Shown: in pieces, positions 41,506 to 53,270 of the stretch | Layout of the letters: each line of letters starts with the position of its first letter | Position numbering within the stretch: the stretch's first letter is position 1 | NCBI GenBank assembly: GCA_002189035.1 | Contig: CM007992.1 | Location: 3,286,001 to 3,350,000, forward strand | DNA length: 64,000 nt | Source of the DNA: Utricularia gibba | Lineage: Eukaryota > Streptophyta > Magnoliopsida > Lamiales > Lentibulariaceae | Reading direction: 5' to 3' | Made by a program: the position numbers and the translations under genes | Notes under the pieces: generated by a model | What the model saw: only the letters and a program-made list of their open reading frames with translations | Told to the model about the DNA's origin: nothing | Database searches by the model: none

Positions 41506-43117
41506 TTAGAATAGCAAGCAAGCCAAATAATTCATGCAGAAGAATGATTTTTTTTTTGTTGGCATAAGCTCAGGCCAGTCCATGGCGGATGATGTGCAGG
41601 AAACTGGAAGCGCCCAAAGGGGCTGTGCCTTATGCAGGGTGAACCCAAATTTCTCCTCCATGTTCATGTCTTCTTCGAGCTTCCAGTCAAAGGAATTCAG
41701 AAGGGAGCCTAACATCACCGGCACCATCCTAGTCGCCAATGGCTGCCCGGGGCAAGATCGCCGTCCGGCGCCGAAAGGGATCAGCTGGAAATCATGACCG
41801 GTTTCCGATTCGAGGAACCGCTCCGGTTTGAACTCTTCCGGATCTGGCCATTTGCTGGGGTCTCTTCCGATGGCCCAAATGTTGATCAAAACGTTCGCGT
41901 TTTTGGGTACCGTGTAGCCGAAGACTTGCTCGTCCTTGTCCACACTCCGGTGGATTATCGGTGCCGGTGGGTGAACCCGAAGCGTTTCCTTGATGATGGA
42001 CCGGAGATAGGGAAGGCTCGCGATGTCCGATTCTTTGACGATATTGCCCTTTCCGATCACCTTCTCGAGCTCCGCTTTGACTTTAGACATCCTCTCGGGG
42101 CTCCTGAGTATCTCCGCCATCGCCCATTCTATCGTGGTTGACGTTGTGTCGGTTCCAGCGATGAAAAGATCCTACGAGAACATGCAAAGTCTTCAGTAAA
42201 CAGTTTACTGCAACATCAGGGCGGAATTTTACCATGCACAGATGCAGGATGTGATTCATGTTGAGTTCTTGAGGACTTTCTCTGCTCATCGTGAGGAGAC
42301 TGTCGATCACATCCTCCCTGCGAATGGTCTCTGGATTGCTGTTTTGCTCCAATCTTTCATCAATCTGCTCTCTGAAATAATTCATGAGCTTCAGGTTACA
42401 GTCAGTCAGGCGACGTCTGATGCCCTGTGGATCAATCTTTTCCAGAAAAGGAAGGAAATCGACCAGGTTGGGTTTTCCAAACTCCTCCGTGATTTGCACC
42501 ACCACTTCCCTGAATTCCTTGGCGGAATCAGTGAAGGGGTCCGTCAGATTCTTGGAAAAGATGGTGTTGGAGAGGAGATTCAGGACCGTCCTGAACGCAG
42601 CTCGACCCACATTCACAGGGACGCCGCTCTGGCAACATGTCCGGCAGTAAGTGATCAGCTCCTCCACATTCTTCTCCTGGAGATGCTGGTTAGCTCCGAT
42701 GCGGTTACCGGAGAAGAAATTCAAATGGAGCAGCTTGCGTAGACACTTCCACTGCGGCCCCACCGGGAGCCAACCTACAGAGTATTTGTAATGATCGAGG
42801 GGTGTGACAGCGTCCGGTATCGGGCGGTTAGAGAACTGAAGGTCCTGCTTCTGCATCACTTCCTTGGCGGCCGCCGGGGAGGACAAGACTACCACATCGG
42901 TGAAGCCCAGCCGCAAGTACATCACCGGGCCGTGAGCCTCCGCCAGCCGAGCCAGCGACCGGTTCGGGTGCTGTCCCAGGAGATGGATGTTTCCGATGAA
43001 GGGTAGCGGCTTTGGACCCGGAGAGAGCCTTCTTTTGACCCGTTTCGGAAAGGCTTTCACGGCCCGGATCAATACGAAAGCGATGAGGAAGCCGATGACC
43101 GCCGTGACGAAGTCCAT
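41506..43117 (-). CDS. cytochrome P450, CYP76-like, copy 3
   Basis: Exon 1 is 42233-43117 and exon 2 is 41506-42171, with a 61-nt intron. 516 residues, frame intact. Anchor FVTAVIGFLIAFVLIRAV, SPGPKPLPFIGNIHLLG, I-helix AGTDTTST, KETLRVHPP, KPERFLES, heme loop PFGAGRRSCPGQPLA. It is more diverged from copies 1 and 2 than those are from each other, so it is probably the older duplicate. Its C-terminus after SAMD runs on (WPELMPTKKKSFFCM and more) because a short insertion (GGCC) displaces the stop used by copy 1. The gene is flanked on both sides by BLISTER-like relics. Substrate unknown. Confidence 0.92.
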
Positions 43118-44689
43118 CTCTGCCGGGGAGAAGGATCCTCATCTCCCTTTAAGCTTGAGACAAGAGGGTTGCTCGCATGTGACCATAAAAAATACATGCC
43201 TTTTTTTTAATGAATATTAAAACTGATATTATTACAAAAAAAAAATCTAGTTTTATTAAGTTAGACAACGAAACATCGATACCATACTTTTTTTCTCAAA
43301 GAAGAATGTAAAACTACAAAAATTAGATATTTAACTTTAGGTTATATAAGTACAAGTGCGTGTATTCATCGATCGACCAATTTAGATATGCCAATTCGTC
43401 ATTTTAAAAATTACAGATTAATTAATAGTTTCAATTTTAAAAAATTAAATTATTTTAAAACTTTAAAATGATTCTCCCTTCAACCCGTGGGGCCCAAAAA
43501 CTTGTTTGGTTAGAGGATGAATGCAGACTAATCAAGATATGATTGAGGGGTGGTGACTGGTGGGCTTCTCTCCTTTAGATCTTCATTGAGTTCATGTCAG
43601 TCGTGGATCATGGTTGGATTTGCCCTATCAACGGACACACCAGTGGGTCCCGTTGTTGCTCGTATTAGTTGTATCGAAATTAAAAATTAAAAATTTGATG
43701 TGTTTTACTATTAGGTGTAAAATCCAAATATACAAAAAGCAAGAATTTCATTAAAAAAGGTTAGTCTTAATCAATTATTTTAGTATGAATTTATTTTATT
43801 TTTTAAAAAAACATGTATTCCTTCATGATTTCATCAAAATTGAACATAATTTTGAAAAAAAATTAACTTATTAGTGAAAAATACCATAATTTTGTTTTCA
43901 AGAAATTCATTATTCATATACATAATGTTATAAATCGAATACCAAAATGAAAATGATCAAAAATTAATACACGTATGCATGCTATGCTAAAAAATTTCTC
44001 AATTATCGAGGATTCAAGACGGCCATCAAGAAAATGATATCGATCTTAAGAAATCAATCAAACACGTTGAATATATAAATGTCTAATCTTAATGCACTTG
44101 AATCAAAAAATATGGGCTCGGCCCGCCCACATGGGAGAGTCTTTTGGAATTAGATTTGCACCCACCCCTTATATGCGTATACTTTTAGGATTCGAAGTTA
44201 CTCTAAAAATCCAATTTAATTTAACAAATTAGATATTACACACACGAAGTCCAACTTATTATCAAGTCAATCAAGGTTTATGAACTGTTCATATAAACTA
44301 GTTGAAATGAGTTTCAATTAGCAATGATTCCATACATCTTATCTAATACCATATTTCCAAAACATAATTATTAAAAAAATTCTCAACCATTGATTGAGAT
44401 CTGGACTCACCCTTGGGAGCCGACCAACTTGTACGTAGACCCGGATATGATGAAAGCATAGAAACCAGGAAAAGAAGGTAACAAAGAAATTTTAGCCAAT
44501 AGGAATGGGATTCACTGTGGGATGCACCGGTTTTTCCTCACGAAGCACTGACGGAATTCCTCCTCACTACTCGTGTTCCTGTAGTCACTCCCCCTGCTGC
44601 TTTATGATGCCAACACCCCACATTTTCCATTTTCGATAACTGCCACTGAATCTGTAGTGAAACTAATGCAGCCCATGTTTTCCTGTACA
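43118..44689. other. CYP76 copy 3 promoter and spacer
   Basis: Upstream of the minus-strand P450 copy 3. 43485-43640 is homologous to copy 2's promoter region. 44400-44690 is less AT-rich and resembles a promoter/5' UTR running into the second BLISTER-like relic. No coding region is supported. Confidence 0.55.
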
Positions 44690-45520
44690 GGGATATTGAA
44701 TGCCCTGATGTGGGGAGTTGGGGCTCGCTGTTTCTAGTTGAATTTTATGAGGGTTTTGAGAAGGTATTGATCGGGGACTCTGAATGGCGTCGGGCCAGGT
44801 GCTGAGGAAGCAGCATCTTCTGGAAGGTGGAAAGAAAAAGGTCTCATTTGCCTTACCATGTGTCTTATATACTAGCTTGATCACTTTTGTTAGAATATAT
44901 TTGCTTGTACTTGTTGAAATTAATTTTCTGATATGAGATTATTTATTTTAATACACGTACTCAAGTTGAATTGATATTTGATTTGATTAACATTTATTTT
45001 TTTATTATTATAGAAAATACTTAAATCATAATTCAATTTAATTTTATTGTCTGTACTTAATGCATCTTTTTATTTTTTTAATCATAATTCATATCAATAT
45101 AAAGCTCATCTTGATCATCTAAATCATGTTGCAAGGTAAGAGTTATGATACCATTGTGAAATTAAAGATTTAATGGATAGGAAAAATACGTGTAAAGCTC
45201 AAATACATCTTAGAAAAAAATTATATATAATTAATTATTAGTGATTTATAATTTTTATATAATTAAATATTTCATTTTAATTTCCATAATAGTGCTAACT
45301 CAATATTACAAGATAAAAGAGTTTCCTATAAAAAAGATGGGATAAAAAATGTTGCTTCAACAAAGCAACCTCAATCTTTTAATCTCATTGTAGATTACTA
45401 GGGATTCTTCAGTAATCGTTTGTATGCTCATTGATTCACCAGTTTCCGTAGTACATCAAAGCCTTAAAAGAGGCATATGCTAATATTCAACTGGAAGAGA
45501 AGGTGGTGAAGCATGCAACT
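44690..45520 (+). pseudogene. BLISTER-like gene relic 2
   Basis: A second copy of the relic. The first-exon piece at 44784-44840 reads MASGQVLRKQHLLEGGKKK and is followed by a GTCTCA donor. The flanks before and after match relic 1 (shared TTTTATGAGG, TTTTGAGAAG, TCTTATATACTA-type words). At about 45462-45510 a short piece reads KEAYANIQLEEKVVK, a more deleted form of the coiled-coil segment in relic 1. Roughly 600 bp of AT-rich sequence separates the parts. No complete gene is present. Confidence 0.55.
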
Positions 45521-47095
45521 CGATGGATTGCTTGCGTAACAACTTTAGAAACTCATGAACTTTTTTCAGCACTTTTATTGTTGTTTTGTATGGATTTTCG
45601 ACATCTACATGGGCTAAATGAGTTGGCTGTCTAGAAGCAACACCTTCATGAGCTCAGATTCATCTTTAGAAGAACAGACCAAGTAAAGGTATGTTTATTT
45701 TCATTTCATTAAAAGTGCTCCAAAAGAAGTGCTTCAAAAGCTGATAAAAGCGAGTATTAAACTGTTTAAAAAAAATTGAAACGTTTAGAAACGTTTCAAT
45801 GCTTCTGTGTTTAAAAAAAAGTAGAAGTTGTTTCTATTTTTAATAAAAATCACTTCAAAATTATTTAATTTAAAATATAAATTGAAATAAACAGACCTTA
45901 AATCATCCATGGAAAGGAATTTTTGTTTCTGGTAGCATCCCACTCCATGAATTTTTGTTTACTTTTTCCTTGAGTCCCTATTAACAACTTTTAGGCACTG
46001 CAATTGAGGTCTAATGAGCTCAAGTCAGTTGGATAACTCTAACCCAGAAGTATATTCTCATCATTAATGTCAATGTAGAGTGAATAATCTTGTTATAATA
46101 TCTTACATTGCTTATGAATAAGAGAATGAATGTGCTTAAACATAAATTTTCTTCTAATCTTATTTTAATTTTTTTTCGAAAATAAAAAACATAAAACTAT
46201 AAAAGTTGGATGTATGAAATAAATAATATCATATAATATAATGATGATTTGTGATATTTGATATTAGAGTTAAATTCAAGTTTATACCAATGATTATGTT
46301 ATTCTATATTGATTATGGTTACTAATGTGAGAGATGGTCTAAACCTAATTCATGTTCCCTATTGGTGGGTGAACAATCCAACAATTGGTGAATTCTGCTT
46401 CACAATGATAGTAAGAGCCGACATCGAACGATCAAAAATCAACGTCGTTATGAACGCTTAGCTGTCACAAGTTAGTTATCCGTGTGGTAACTTTTATGAT
46501 ATATTTAAACAGAAATAATTTTTTAATTTTATATGAAATATTTTCTTCAAAATCATATAACCAAAATGATAAATATTAAATATCAGAAACTTACAATATC
46601 ATACACGATCATAATGGGTCAAATTCATCCCTTCATTTACAACGTGTGCTTTTCATTATAACAGCATATCGTGGCGCAAAGCTATGCTGTTGTTGTGCTG
46701 TTATATTAGCATGTCGAATTCGTCTTCTTTTTAGAATGAAGTTCTGTATGTTTTATGCAAGAAGAAAGTTTAATGGCTAGAAAAAGATCAGGAAGCTCTT
46801 GTTGTTTTCCGTAGGAGGGCCCAGCTGATCCCTCTTGTGCAGAAAATAAGCTTTTCTCCGGAGGACCGTCAAGGTGGCGGCGGTCGCCATGATCCTTCCG
46901 TCTGATTAAGTGGTGGAGTCCATTTTCAGAGTGGGAAAAGGGCGTTCATTCTTTATCTTTTTCTTTGTGTGGGTGGTGGTGATTCGGACAGCATTAAACA
47001 GAAACTGACGGATCTTTGTTCAACGATGACGGCGCACTCAGGCGCAGCCGTCAACGGTAGAAACGAAACTAGGAACTGATATTGAAAATTGTACA
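45521..47095. other. AT-rich intergenic, 3' flank of AMT1
   Basis: No coding region is supported. The last 250 bases are the probable AMT1 3' UTR. The rest is AT-rich spacer. Confidence 0.6.
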
Positions 47096-48583
47096 TCAGG
47101 CGGCGGAGTTGGAAATTTTCCTCAACTGTAGGCTTCCGTGTTTGGATGAATCTTCGTCATCATAGGCATATGCGAATCCTCCATGGCGGGTCAAGTCCAT
47201 TCCGGCGAGTTCGTCTTCTTCGGAGATTCTCAGGAGGTTCATCCGCCGGAGGAACCAGAAGAGGGGGCCCATTGTGATGCTGACCCACGCCACGATCGCT
47301 AAAATCTGAATCAAATGGGCAGCGAGTAAGCGTCCGCCGCCGCCCATGAGCAAGCCGTACGATCCATCCGGCCGATCGGGGTAGACCTCGTTGACGTAGC
47401 GTTTGGTGGCGAATAGGGCGGTGAATATTATTCCCCACGCGCCGCAACCGCCGTGGAGCTGCGCTGCTTCCAGGGGATCGTCGTACTTCAGGACCTCGGC
47501 GAGTTTATTGCAACCGATTAGGACTATGGCGGCCACGAAGCCGCAGATGATCGCTGCCCAGGGATCGACGACGGAGCAGCCGGAAGTGATGGCGGCGAAG
47601 CCGCCCAGAAGTCCGTTGCAGACATCGGTGACGTTCCAGTGCCCCGATAGGAGTCTCTTGCCGAAGAGGGTTGTTAACGCAGCGGTGCATCCGGCGAGAG
47701 TGGTAGTCACCGCAGTGCGACCCACCGCCGACCATTGGCCATAATAGTTCCCGCTGTCGTACTCGATGAGAATCCTATTGAAGGAACCAGGGTTGAAACC
47801 GTACCACCCGAACCAGAGGAGAAAGGTACCCAAAACGACGAGCGAAGCGCTGTGTCCACGCAGAGTCACCGCTCTGCCGGCATGGTCAAACCGGCCGATT
47901 CTCGGACCTTCAATCATAGCGCCGTAAAATCCGGCGATTCCACCGACCATATGAACAACACCAGAACCTGCAAAATCGATGACGCCGGAGCCAAACAGCA
48001 GATTAGAGGTGTTGGAGGCGCTAGCCCAACCATCAGACGACCAAAACCAGTGAGAAACAACAGGGTAAACAAATCCAGTGAGGAAGGAGGAGTAAATCAA
48101 ATAAGCCCCAAACTGAGTTCTCTCCGCAATAGAACCACTGGTAATCCCAGCGGCGGCGATTGCAAACGCCCACTGGTAAAGAAAATTACTGTAGTCGAAT
48201 GACTCAGAGGGGATCTCATTGAGACCAAAAAAGTGCCTCCCGATGAATCCATTCGACGGCCCACCGAAGGCGAACGCGAAACCAAAAAGGTAATAAAAAA
48301 GACCGCCGGCGGCTGCGTCAAGAACGTTCGTAAGCATGATATTCATAGTATTCTTAGCGCGAACGGATCCAGCACAGAGCATCGCGAAGCCTAATTGCAT
48401 GGAGAACACAAGATAGGCGGAGAATAGAAGGTAGGTGGAGTCGATGGCGTGTCCCGCGTCCGTAAACCTGTCGGACACGGTTGAGAAGAGTCCGCAGATG
48501 AACTCCGCCGCACCTTGGGCGTCAGTGGTGTTAGACCCAAAGAGCGGCGCGAGCTGCTCCGGCAAACAAGTCAGAGACGCCAT
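47096..48583 (-). CDS. AMT1: ammonium transporter, AMT1 subfamily
   Basis: A single uninterrupted exon of 495 residues, as usual for AMT1 genes. The N-terminus [16 protein letters not shown] is extracellular. Eleven TM spans are expected; recognisable pieces are [58 protein letters not shown], the [16 protein letters not shown] signature with the first pore His, and [17 protein letters not shown] with the second pore His. The cytosolic tail carries [12 protein letters not shown], whose Thr corresponds to the conserved phosphorylation site that shuts the trimer when phosphorylated. The protein takes up ammonium at the plasma membrane. Which AMT1 paralogue it is cannot be told here. No lesions were found. 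Confidence 0.95.
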   Translation of the reverse strand: MASLTCLPEQLAPLFGSNTTDAQGAAEFICGLFSTVSDRFTDAGHAIDSTYLLFSAYLVFSMQLGFAMLCAGSVRAKNTMNIMLTNVLDAAAGGLFYYLFGFAFAFGGPSNGFIGRHFFGLNEIPSESFDYSNFLYQWAFAIAAAGITSGSIAERTQFGAYLIYSSFLTGFVYPVVSHWFWSSDGWASASNTSNLLFGSGVIDFAGSGVVHMVGGIAGFYGAMIEGPRIGRFDHAGRAVTLRGHSASLVVLGTFLLWFGWYGFNPGSFNRILIEYDSGNYYGQWSAVGRTAVTTTLAGCTAALTTLFGKRLLSGHWNVTDVCNGLLGGFAAITSGCSVVDPWAAIICGFVAAIVLIGCNKLAEVLKYDDPLEAAQLHGGCGAWGIIFTALFATKRYVNEVYPDRPDGSYGLLMGGGGRLLAAHLIQILAIVAWVSITMGPLFWFLRRMNLLRISEEDELAGMDLTRHGGFAYAYDDEDSSKHGSLQLRKISNSAA

Positions 48584-50729
48584 ACCTGGCCGGAGAGACG
48601 GAGAGTCGATTCAAGTGACGGAGAATGCGCAGCGCAAATTCCGATTATAACGCAACTTCCAGCTTTGACTTTTCTCTCCAAATCCCCCGGTATTTGTGGA
48701 CATGAAGAAATGGTTGATTTAATTAATTTTTTATTTCAGTGATTCTGATTGGTCCAGGTCAGATGAGGCGATTATTATCCTCAAATATTTAATAAAATAT
48801 AAATATAAATATATCATTCAATACAACACAAATATTTATTATTTTTCAAAATAAAAATATCAAATTTCCATTCCAAAAAAACATATCCTAAATGATTTAT
48901 TTCGATCATGCTAATTTTTCTAACAAAATCTTTTTCCAATAATATATATTTTTATTCTCCATTTTAATCCATTTATTGAAATAACTTCTTTCATTTGATT
49001 CAAACTATTATTTATGTATTAATATAAAATAATTTCTCATTTTATGATTTATTTTTAAAATTACATAGCATTAATTCATTTTACTTTTTTTATTTCTCAT
49101 TTTCATTTTCTGAAAATTTATTATAAACAAATACGTGTACGGAATATGCTTACTCGATTGGGTAGCCATCGTTGGACCAAATTAGTCTTATTCTAAATAA
49201 ATACAAAATCAGGAAGTTCAATTTGAATTTTGATTTGATGGGCTAACTTATGACTAAACCCTACAACTAAACATAATGAAGAAATGACCACAATCCATTC
49301 TCCGTATTAAAATTAAGTAACAAGTCAGTCAACCGGAATTATCGACTCTTCTTATATAATATTGTACGTTTTAATTACGTTCTCTCTTTCTAAAAAAAAA
49401 TTGGATTAGAAGACTTTTTATATAAATATTTTGTATATTTTATGACTTTTATATTAAATACTTATAATCTCATTAATAAAGATATGTTTAATATAAAAAA
49501 AATCATATAACTAGTATCCTCATGAAATTTTGTAATGCATCACCAAAATTAAATATTTATATCAATTTAGGTGTGAAAATTAAATATCTGTATAAAAATA
49601 ATCGTGTTATTATTGGGGCTCATTCCTTATTTATATAGGAGAGGCTTGAAATACTTGTTTTGAAATATTTAGTGCTAATGCCCATTAAATAAATTAATCA
49701 TTAATTAAACTAGTGTATTAAATATAAAAGACTTCATTGTTTCGGGTGACGAGGATGATAGCCATTAAAAGAACAGCTATCAAATATTTCATGTTTGTTT
49801 AGGATGAATACTTTTTGTTTCTAAAATAATATTTTATAAATAATTTTATCATATGAATGCTATTTAATAAAAATTAAAAAAATGGAAAAGTTTATTAATT
49901 TTGTAAAACTGCTGACCTCCTTTTTATAACAAATGACAGTTAATTTTACACGATATTGCTCGATATTATACGCTTAAATACTCAATTCTTACGATTTTAG
50001 CCTAATCTAATATTTTCAAGGAATGGACACCCGAGATAGATAGAATGCGGATTGGGTGGTTTACATCATTTGGGATCAATTTTATTGCAATAAATGCATC
50101 ATATAAAGAAAATGAGATTTTATATGAATTTTATTGTTATACATATTGAATGTGAAAAAAAAGAACCAGACAAAGTGGGATTAAAAACCTAATACCGAGG
50201 TAAGGTCTGCTTTTCCAAATATATGTTGTCGGCAGCGCATGAAGAAGCTGCGATATGGGAATGGAATCATCTTGCGTTTGTGGTTAATGCCGTGTGTCGG
50301 CGTGAGCTGTCATTTACCTCAGTAATGGTGAGCTCTTATCGGTGCCGTTGATTGGGTGCATTACTCGATGTTGAAGGCCCTTTCTTGACGGGAGGGTGTT
50401 CGATGAAATTACCCAGTGGATCCTCGAAGATCACGAGGATCGGGAGAAAGGAGGAGATGGGTTTTGGGGCTGTGTTGGATGATGGGCGAAGACTTGTGGG
50501 TCTTGGGTTTTCGTTTGTTGCAATCAATTATGAAAAATCAGTATTTTGATTGATTATTCAGCAGAAAACGACAACTCGTCCCTTCCAGAAGGCTTCGTGG
50601 CTTCGAGATATTCTTCCATCTTGAAACTTCTGGGTTCGTAACTCTGTAGTGTCTCTCATTTATGTGAAGCCGATGCTTGGGTCAAGCGATTCGCAGAGCG
50701 TTGCTCTCTGAACTGGGTTTGCTTCACTA
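48584..50729. other. AMT1 promoter, AT-rich spacer and leader of the folate transporter gene
   Basis: 48584-48770 is the AMT1 leader and promoter. 48780-50180 is very AT-rich. 50210-50729 is of mixed composition with short frames, probably the 5' leader (perhaps with an intron) of the plus-strand gene at 50730. No separate gene is supported. Confidence 0.5.
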
Positions 50730-52508
50730 ATGGGTCTTTCGATTAAGCCCCCATTAATATTTACAGGTACTGATTACACGCTCAGAGTTCGGACGTCTGG
50801 TTCCAAGATTTGTTGCACTCAGAGGAAGAAACCTGAGAACATGATGAAGGAATTTCCCAGGCCCGACAGGGCTCAGCTGCTGAACCCTAGTGTCATTAGG
50901 CTGGATGAAGAACCGGCGTCGCTTATCAGAAATTCAATGAAAAAGAACTTCTTTTTTGAGGGGAAGAGTGGGTTTCTGGAAGTACAAGATAAAGCTATGG
51001 CGGTTCTATGCGGTTTTGGTTATTATGTTAATGGGCTGAGGGGATTTCCGTGGCTTGCACTGAACTATCATATGTCACATAATCTTTGCATGCATCCATC
51101 CACACTACAGCTTATACAACACACTGGTAATTTACCGATGGTGGCGAAACCACTCTATGGAATTTTGTCTGATGCTATATACTTCGGCGGTGGCAGGCGA
51201 ATACCTTATATTTCCATTGGAGGTAAATCCATGAATTTCTTATACAGCAATGCTACATATGCAAACTGAGCATTTTGATCATATCTAATTGCAGCATTTC
51301 GATGTGCCAATAGTATGTAGATGCCTTTTACATTTGCTTAATGGCCTTTTACAGTTTTTCTGCAGGTGCTGTCCTGGGGATCATTGGCATTGATCCCAAA
51401 TGCAAGTGAAGCTCGCACTGTGCTTCTGGGATGTGTTCTAATGAGTAATCTCGGCGCATCCATTTCTGAAGTAGCCATGGATGCACTCACTGCAGAATAT
51501 GGCCAGAAGAACAAAATCCCTGGGCTACAGTCCTACGCTTTTATGGCCTCGGCATTTGGTGGGATTCTTGGAAATTTAGTTGGAGGTTTTTTCTTGCTGA
51601 AAACCCAACAAACCACGTCAATGTTCCTGATGTTTGCTTTTATACTCACACTTCAGCTGACATTGTCATTAAGAACGAGGGAAGAATCTCTTGGCTTATA
51701 CTCCCCACAGAACTATCCTCTTCCAAGGGAATCTATTCCGAAGAAGATCATGAAACAGTACTCGAACCTTTTAATCGCAATAAGGGAAGAAGGCATATCG
51801 CTCCCACTTATCTGGGTCGTTTCATCTATTTTAGTAATCCCAGTCTTGTCAGGTTCATTGTTTTGCTACCAAACTCAGTGCTTGAATCTCACTCCTTCCA
51901 TTATTGGGCTCTCAAAAGTGACAGGGCAAATGTTGCTTTTCTCATTCACCATACTCTACAATCTGTTTTGGAAGCCTATTCCACTGAGAAAGTTAGCCCA
52001 CAATCTTCAGTTGCTGTATGCGTTCTCTCTTCTTCTAGATCTACTACTTGTTAAGCAGTTAAATGTTCGAGTTGGAATCCCAAATGAAGTTTTCGCTCTC
52101 TGCTTTTCGGGTTTAGCCGAGACAATTGCACAGTTCAAGCTCTTGCCTTTTTATGTATATTTTGCAAGTTTAGCTCCACCAGGCAGCGAAGCGTCTTTGA
52201 TGTCCTTCTTAGCTTCCACCTTGTGCCTATCATCCATATTGAGTGGTTTCCTAGGTGTTGCATTGGCTTCATTCCTTGGCATAACATATGGTGATTATTC
52301 AAAGCTCCCCTTTGGAATCGCAGTACAGTTTGTTGCTGCTTTGCTACCCATCCTGTGGATCAACTGTGTGCCAATGTCTCAGGGCGTGCCTGAGAAGGCT
52401 CGAAGGATTGGTAGAAGCAAAAGAAGCAGGCGGTATAGAAGAATTGGAAGAATCGTTTTCGATTCCGTACAGTCTTATCGCCGGGAAAGAGAGTCTGACC
52501 TTGAATGA
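50730..52508 (+). CDS. folate-biopterin transporter-like (BT1/MFS) protein, probably plastid
   Basis: Exon 1 is 50730-51222 and exon 2 is 51355-52508, giving 548 residues. The exon 2 start is chosen at the TTTTACAG acceptor because it yields PYISIGVFLQVLSWGSLALIP-type continuity (ISIG, then VFLQ, then VLSWGS); the later CTGCAG acceptor puts exon 2 in the wrong frame. The basic N-terminus fits a transit peptide. FBT features: GFLEVQDKAMAVLCGFGYYVNG, GLRGFPWLALNY, KPLYGILSDAIYFGGGRRIPY, SNLGASISEVAMDALTAEYG, and about 12 TM spans. The tail is Arg-rich (RRIGRSKRSRRYRRIG). Members move folates or pteridines across plastid membranes; this one resembles the Arabidopsis At2g33280 type, from memory. 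Substrate is not proven. Frame intact. Confidence 0.88.
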
Positions 52509-53270
52509 TCAGTCAAGATTCTGGGCTCTCGAAGCTTATAAAGAGAACCAAAAGCCAACTGCTGGTTCTGACCTTGAAAGACACTGATGCAGAGGAGAAC
52601 AATGCTCCTGGTCTTCTGTTCACTGAATATACCAGACACTGGCAGAGCTGAGCTACTCCTGTATGAGGATTCATCCTCGTCCCATTTCTGCTAACAAAGC
52701 AATACTCCTAAAAAGAGACATGGGATGGCGGCGGTGGGGGGTAAGATCTGAGCGTTGATGTTTGTTAGCCTCACTGTACAATAAAGTTAGTGTAGCATAT
52801 GCCAGTGTGCTCATCAAGGATCACCGGCATTTTCCAGCGACTATAATGAATTCTGTTTTTATGTTTTCCTCATCCTGAATGCAAAAGTTTGATGATTTTT
52901 GGAGATATTTGTATCTAAAGTTGGCTTGATGCGATTCGGTATGGAATAAAAATATGAAAACTGCGAACTATGAAGTTCATGTTATAATGAAATGTGTTTT
53001 GCTGCTGCGGAACCGTGAAGCATGGTAAGAAAGTAAAATAAGAAAGAAGAACGACGTGCCGGAATCTGATTGGTGAAGCAGTCGGAGTGACGCCACCCCG
53101 GATTCTGAAAATGTGAAACGGGTATTTTGACTTTGAGGCTTGAGCACTCCGGAAAAAGGGGGAACAAAAAAAAAAAAGGAACTGGTGTGAAGGAACCTGA
53201 TTCGAGAAGCAGCCGGTCCTCAAATTCCGGCGCATCGTCGATAGGGCACGGTGTTTCTAGTTCGGGCGAA
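52509..53270 (+). promoter_or_regulatory. 3' UTR of the folate transporter gene and ACD11 promoter
   Basis: 52509-52880 is the likely 3' UTR. 52900-53270 is the ACD11 leader and promoter. An in-frame Met at 53127 precedes ACD11 by 48 codons, but that stretch is Ser/Lys-rich and is not part of the family. Confidence 0.55.

Noticed and set aside
47735-48202. Plus-strand 155-codon frame opposite AMT1
   Set aside because: Antisense shadow of the transporter's codon bias, with no independent family evidence.
53127-53270. N-terminal extension of ACD11 starting at 53127
   Set aside because: In-frame but low-complexity and absent from the 206-residue family; the start at 53271 matches the known N-terminus.
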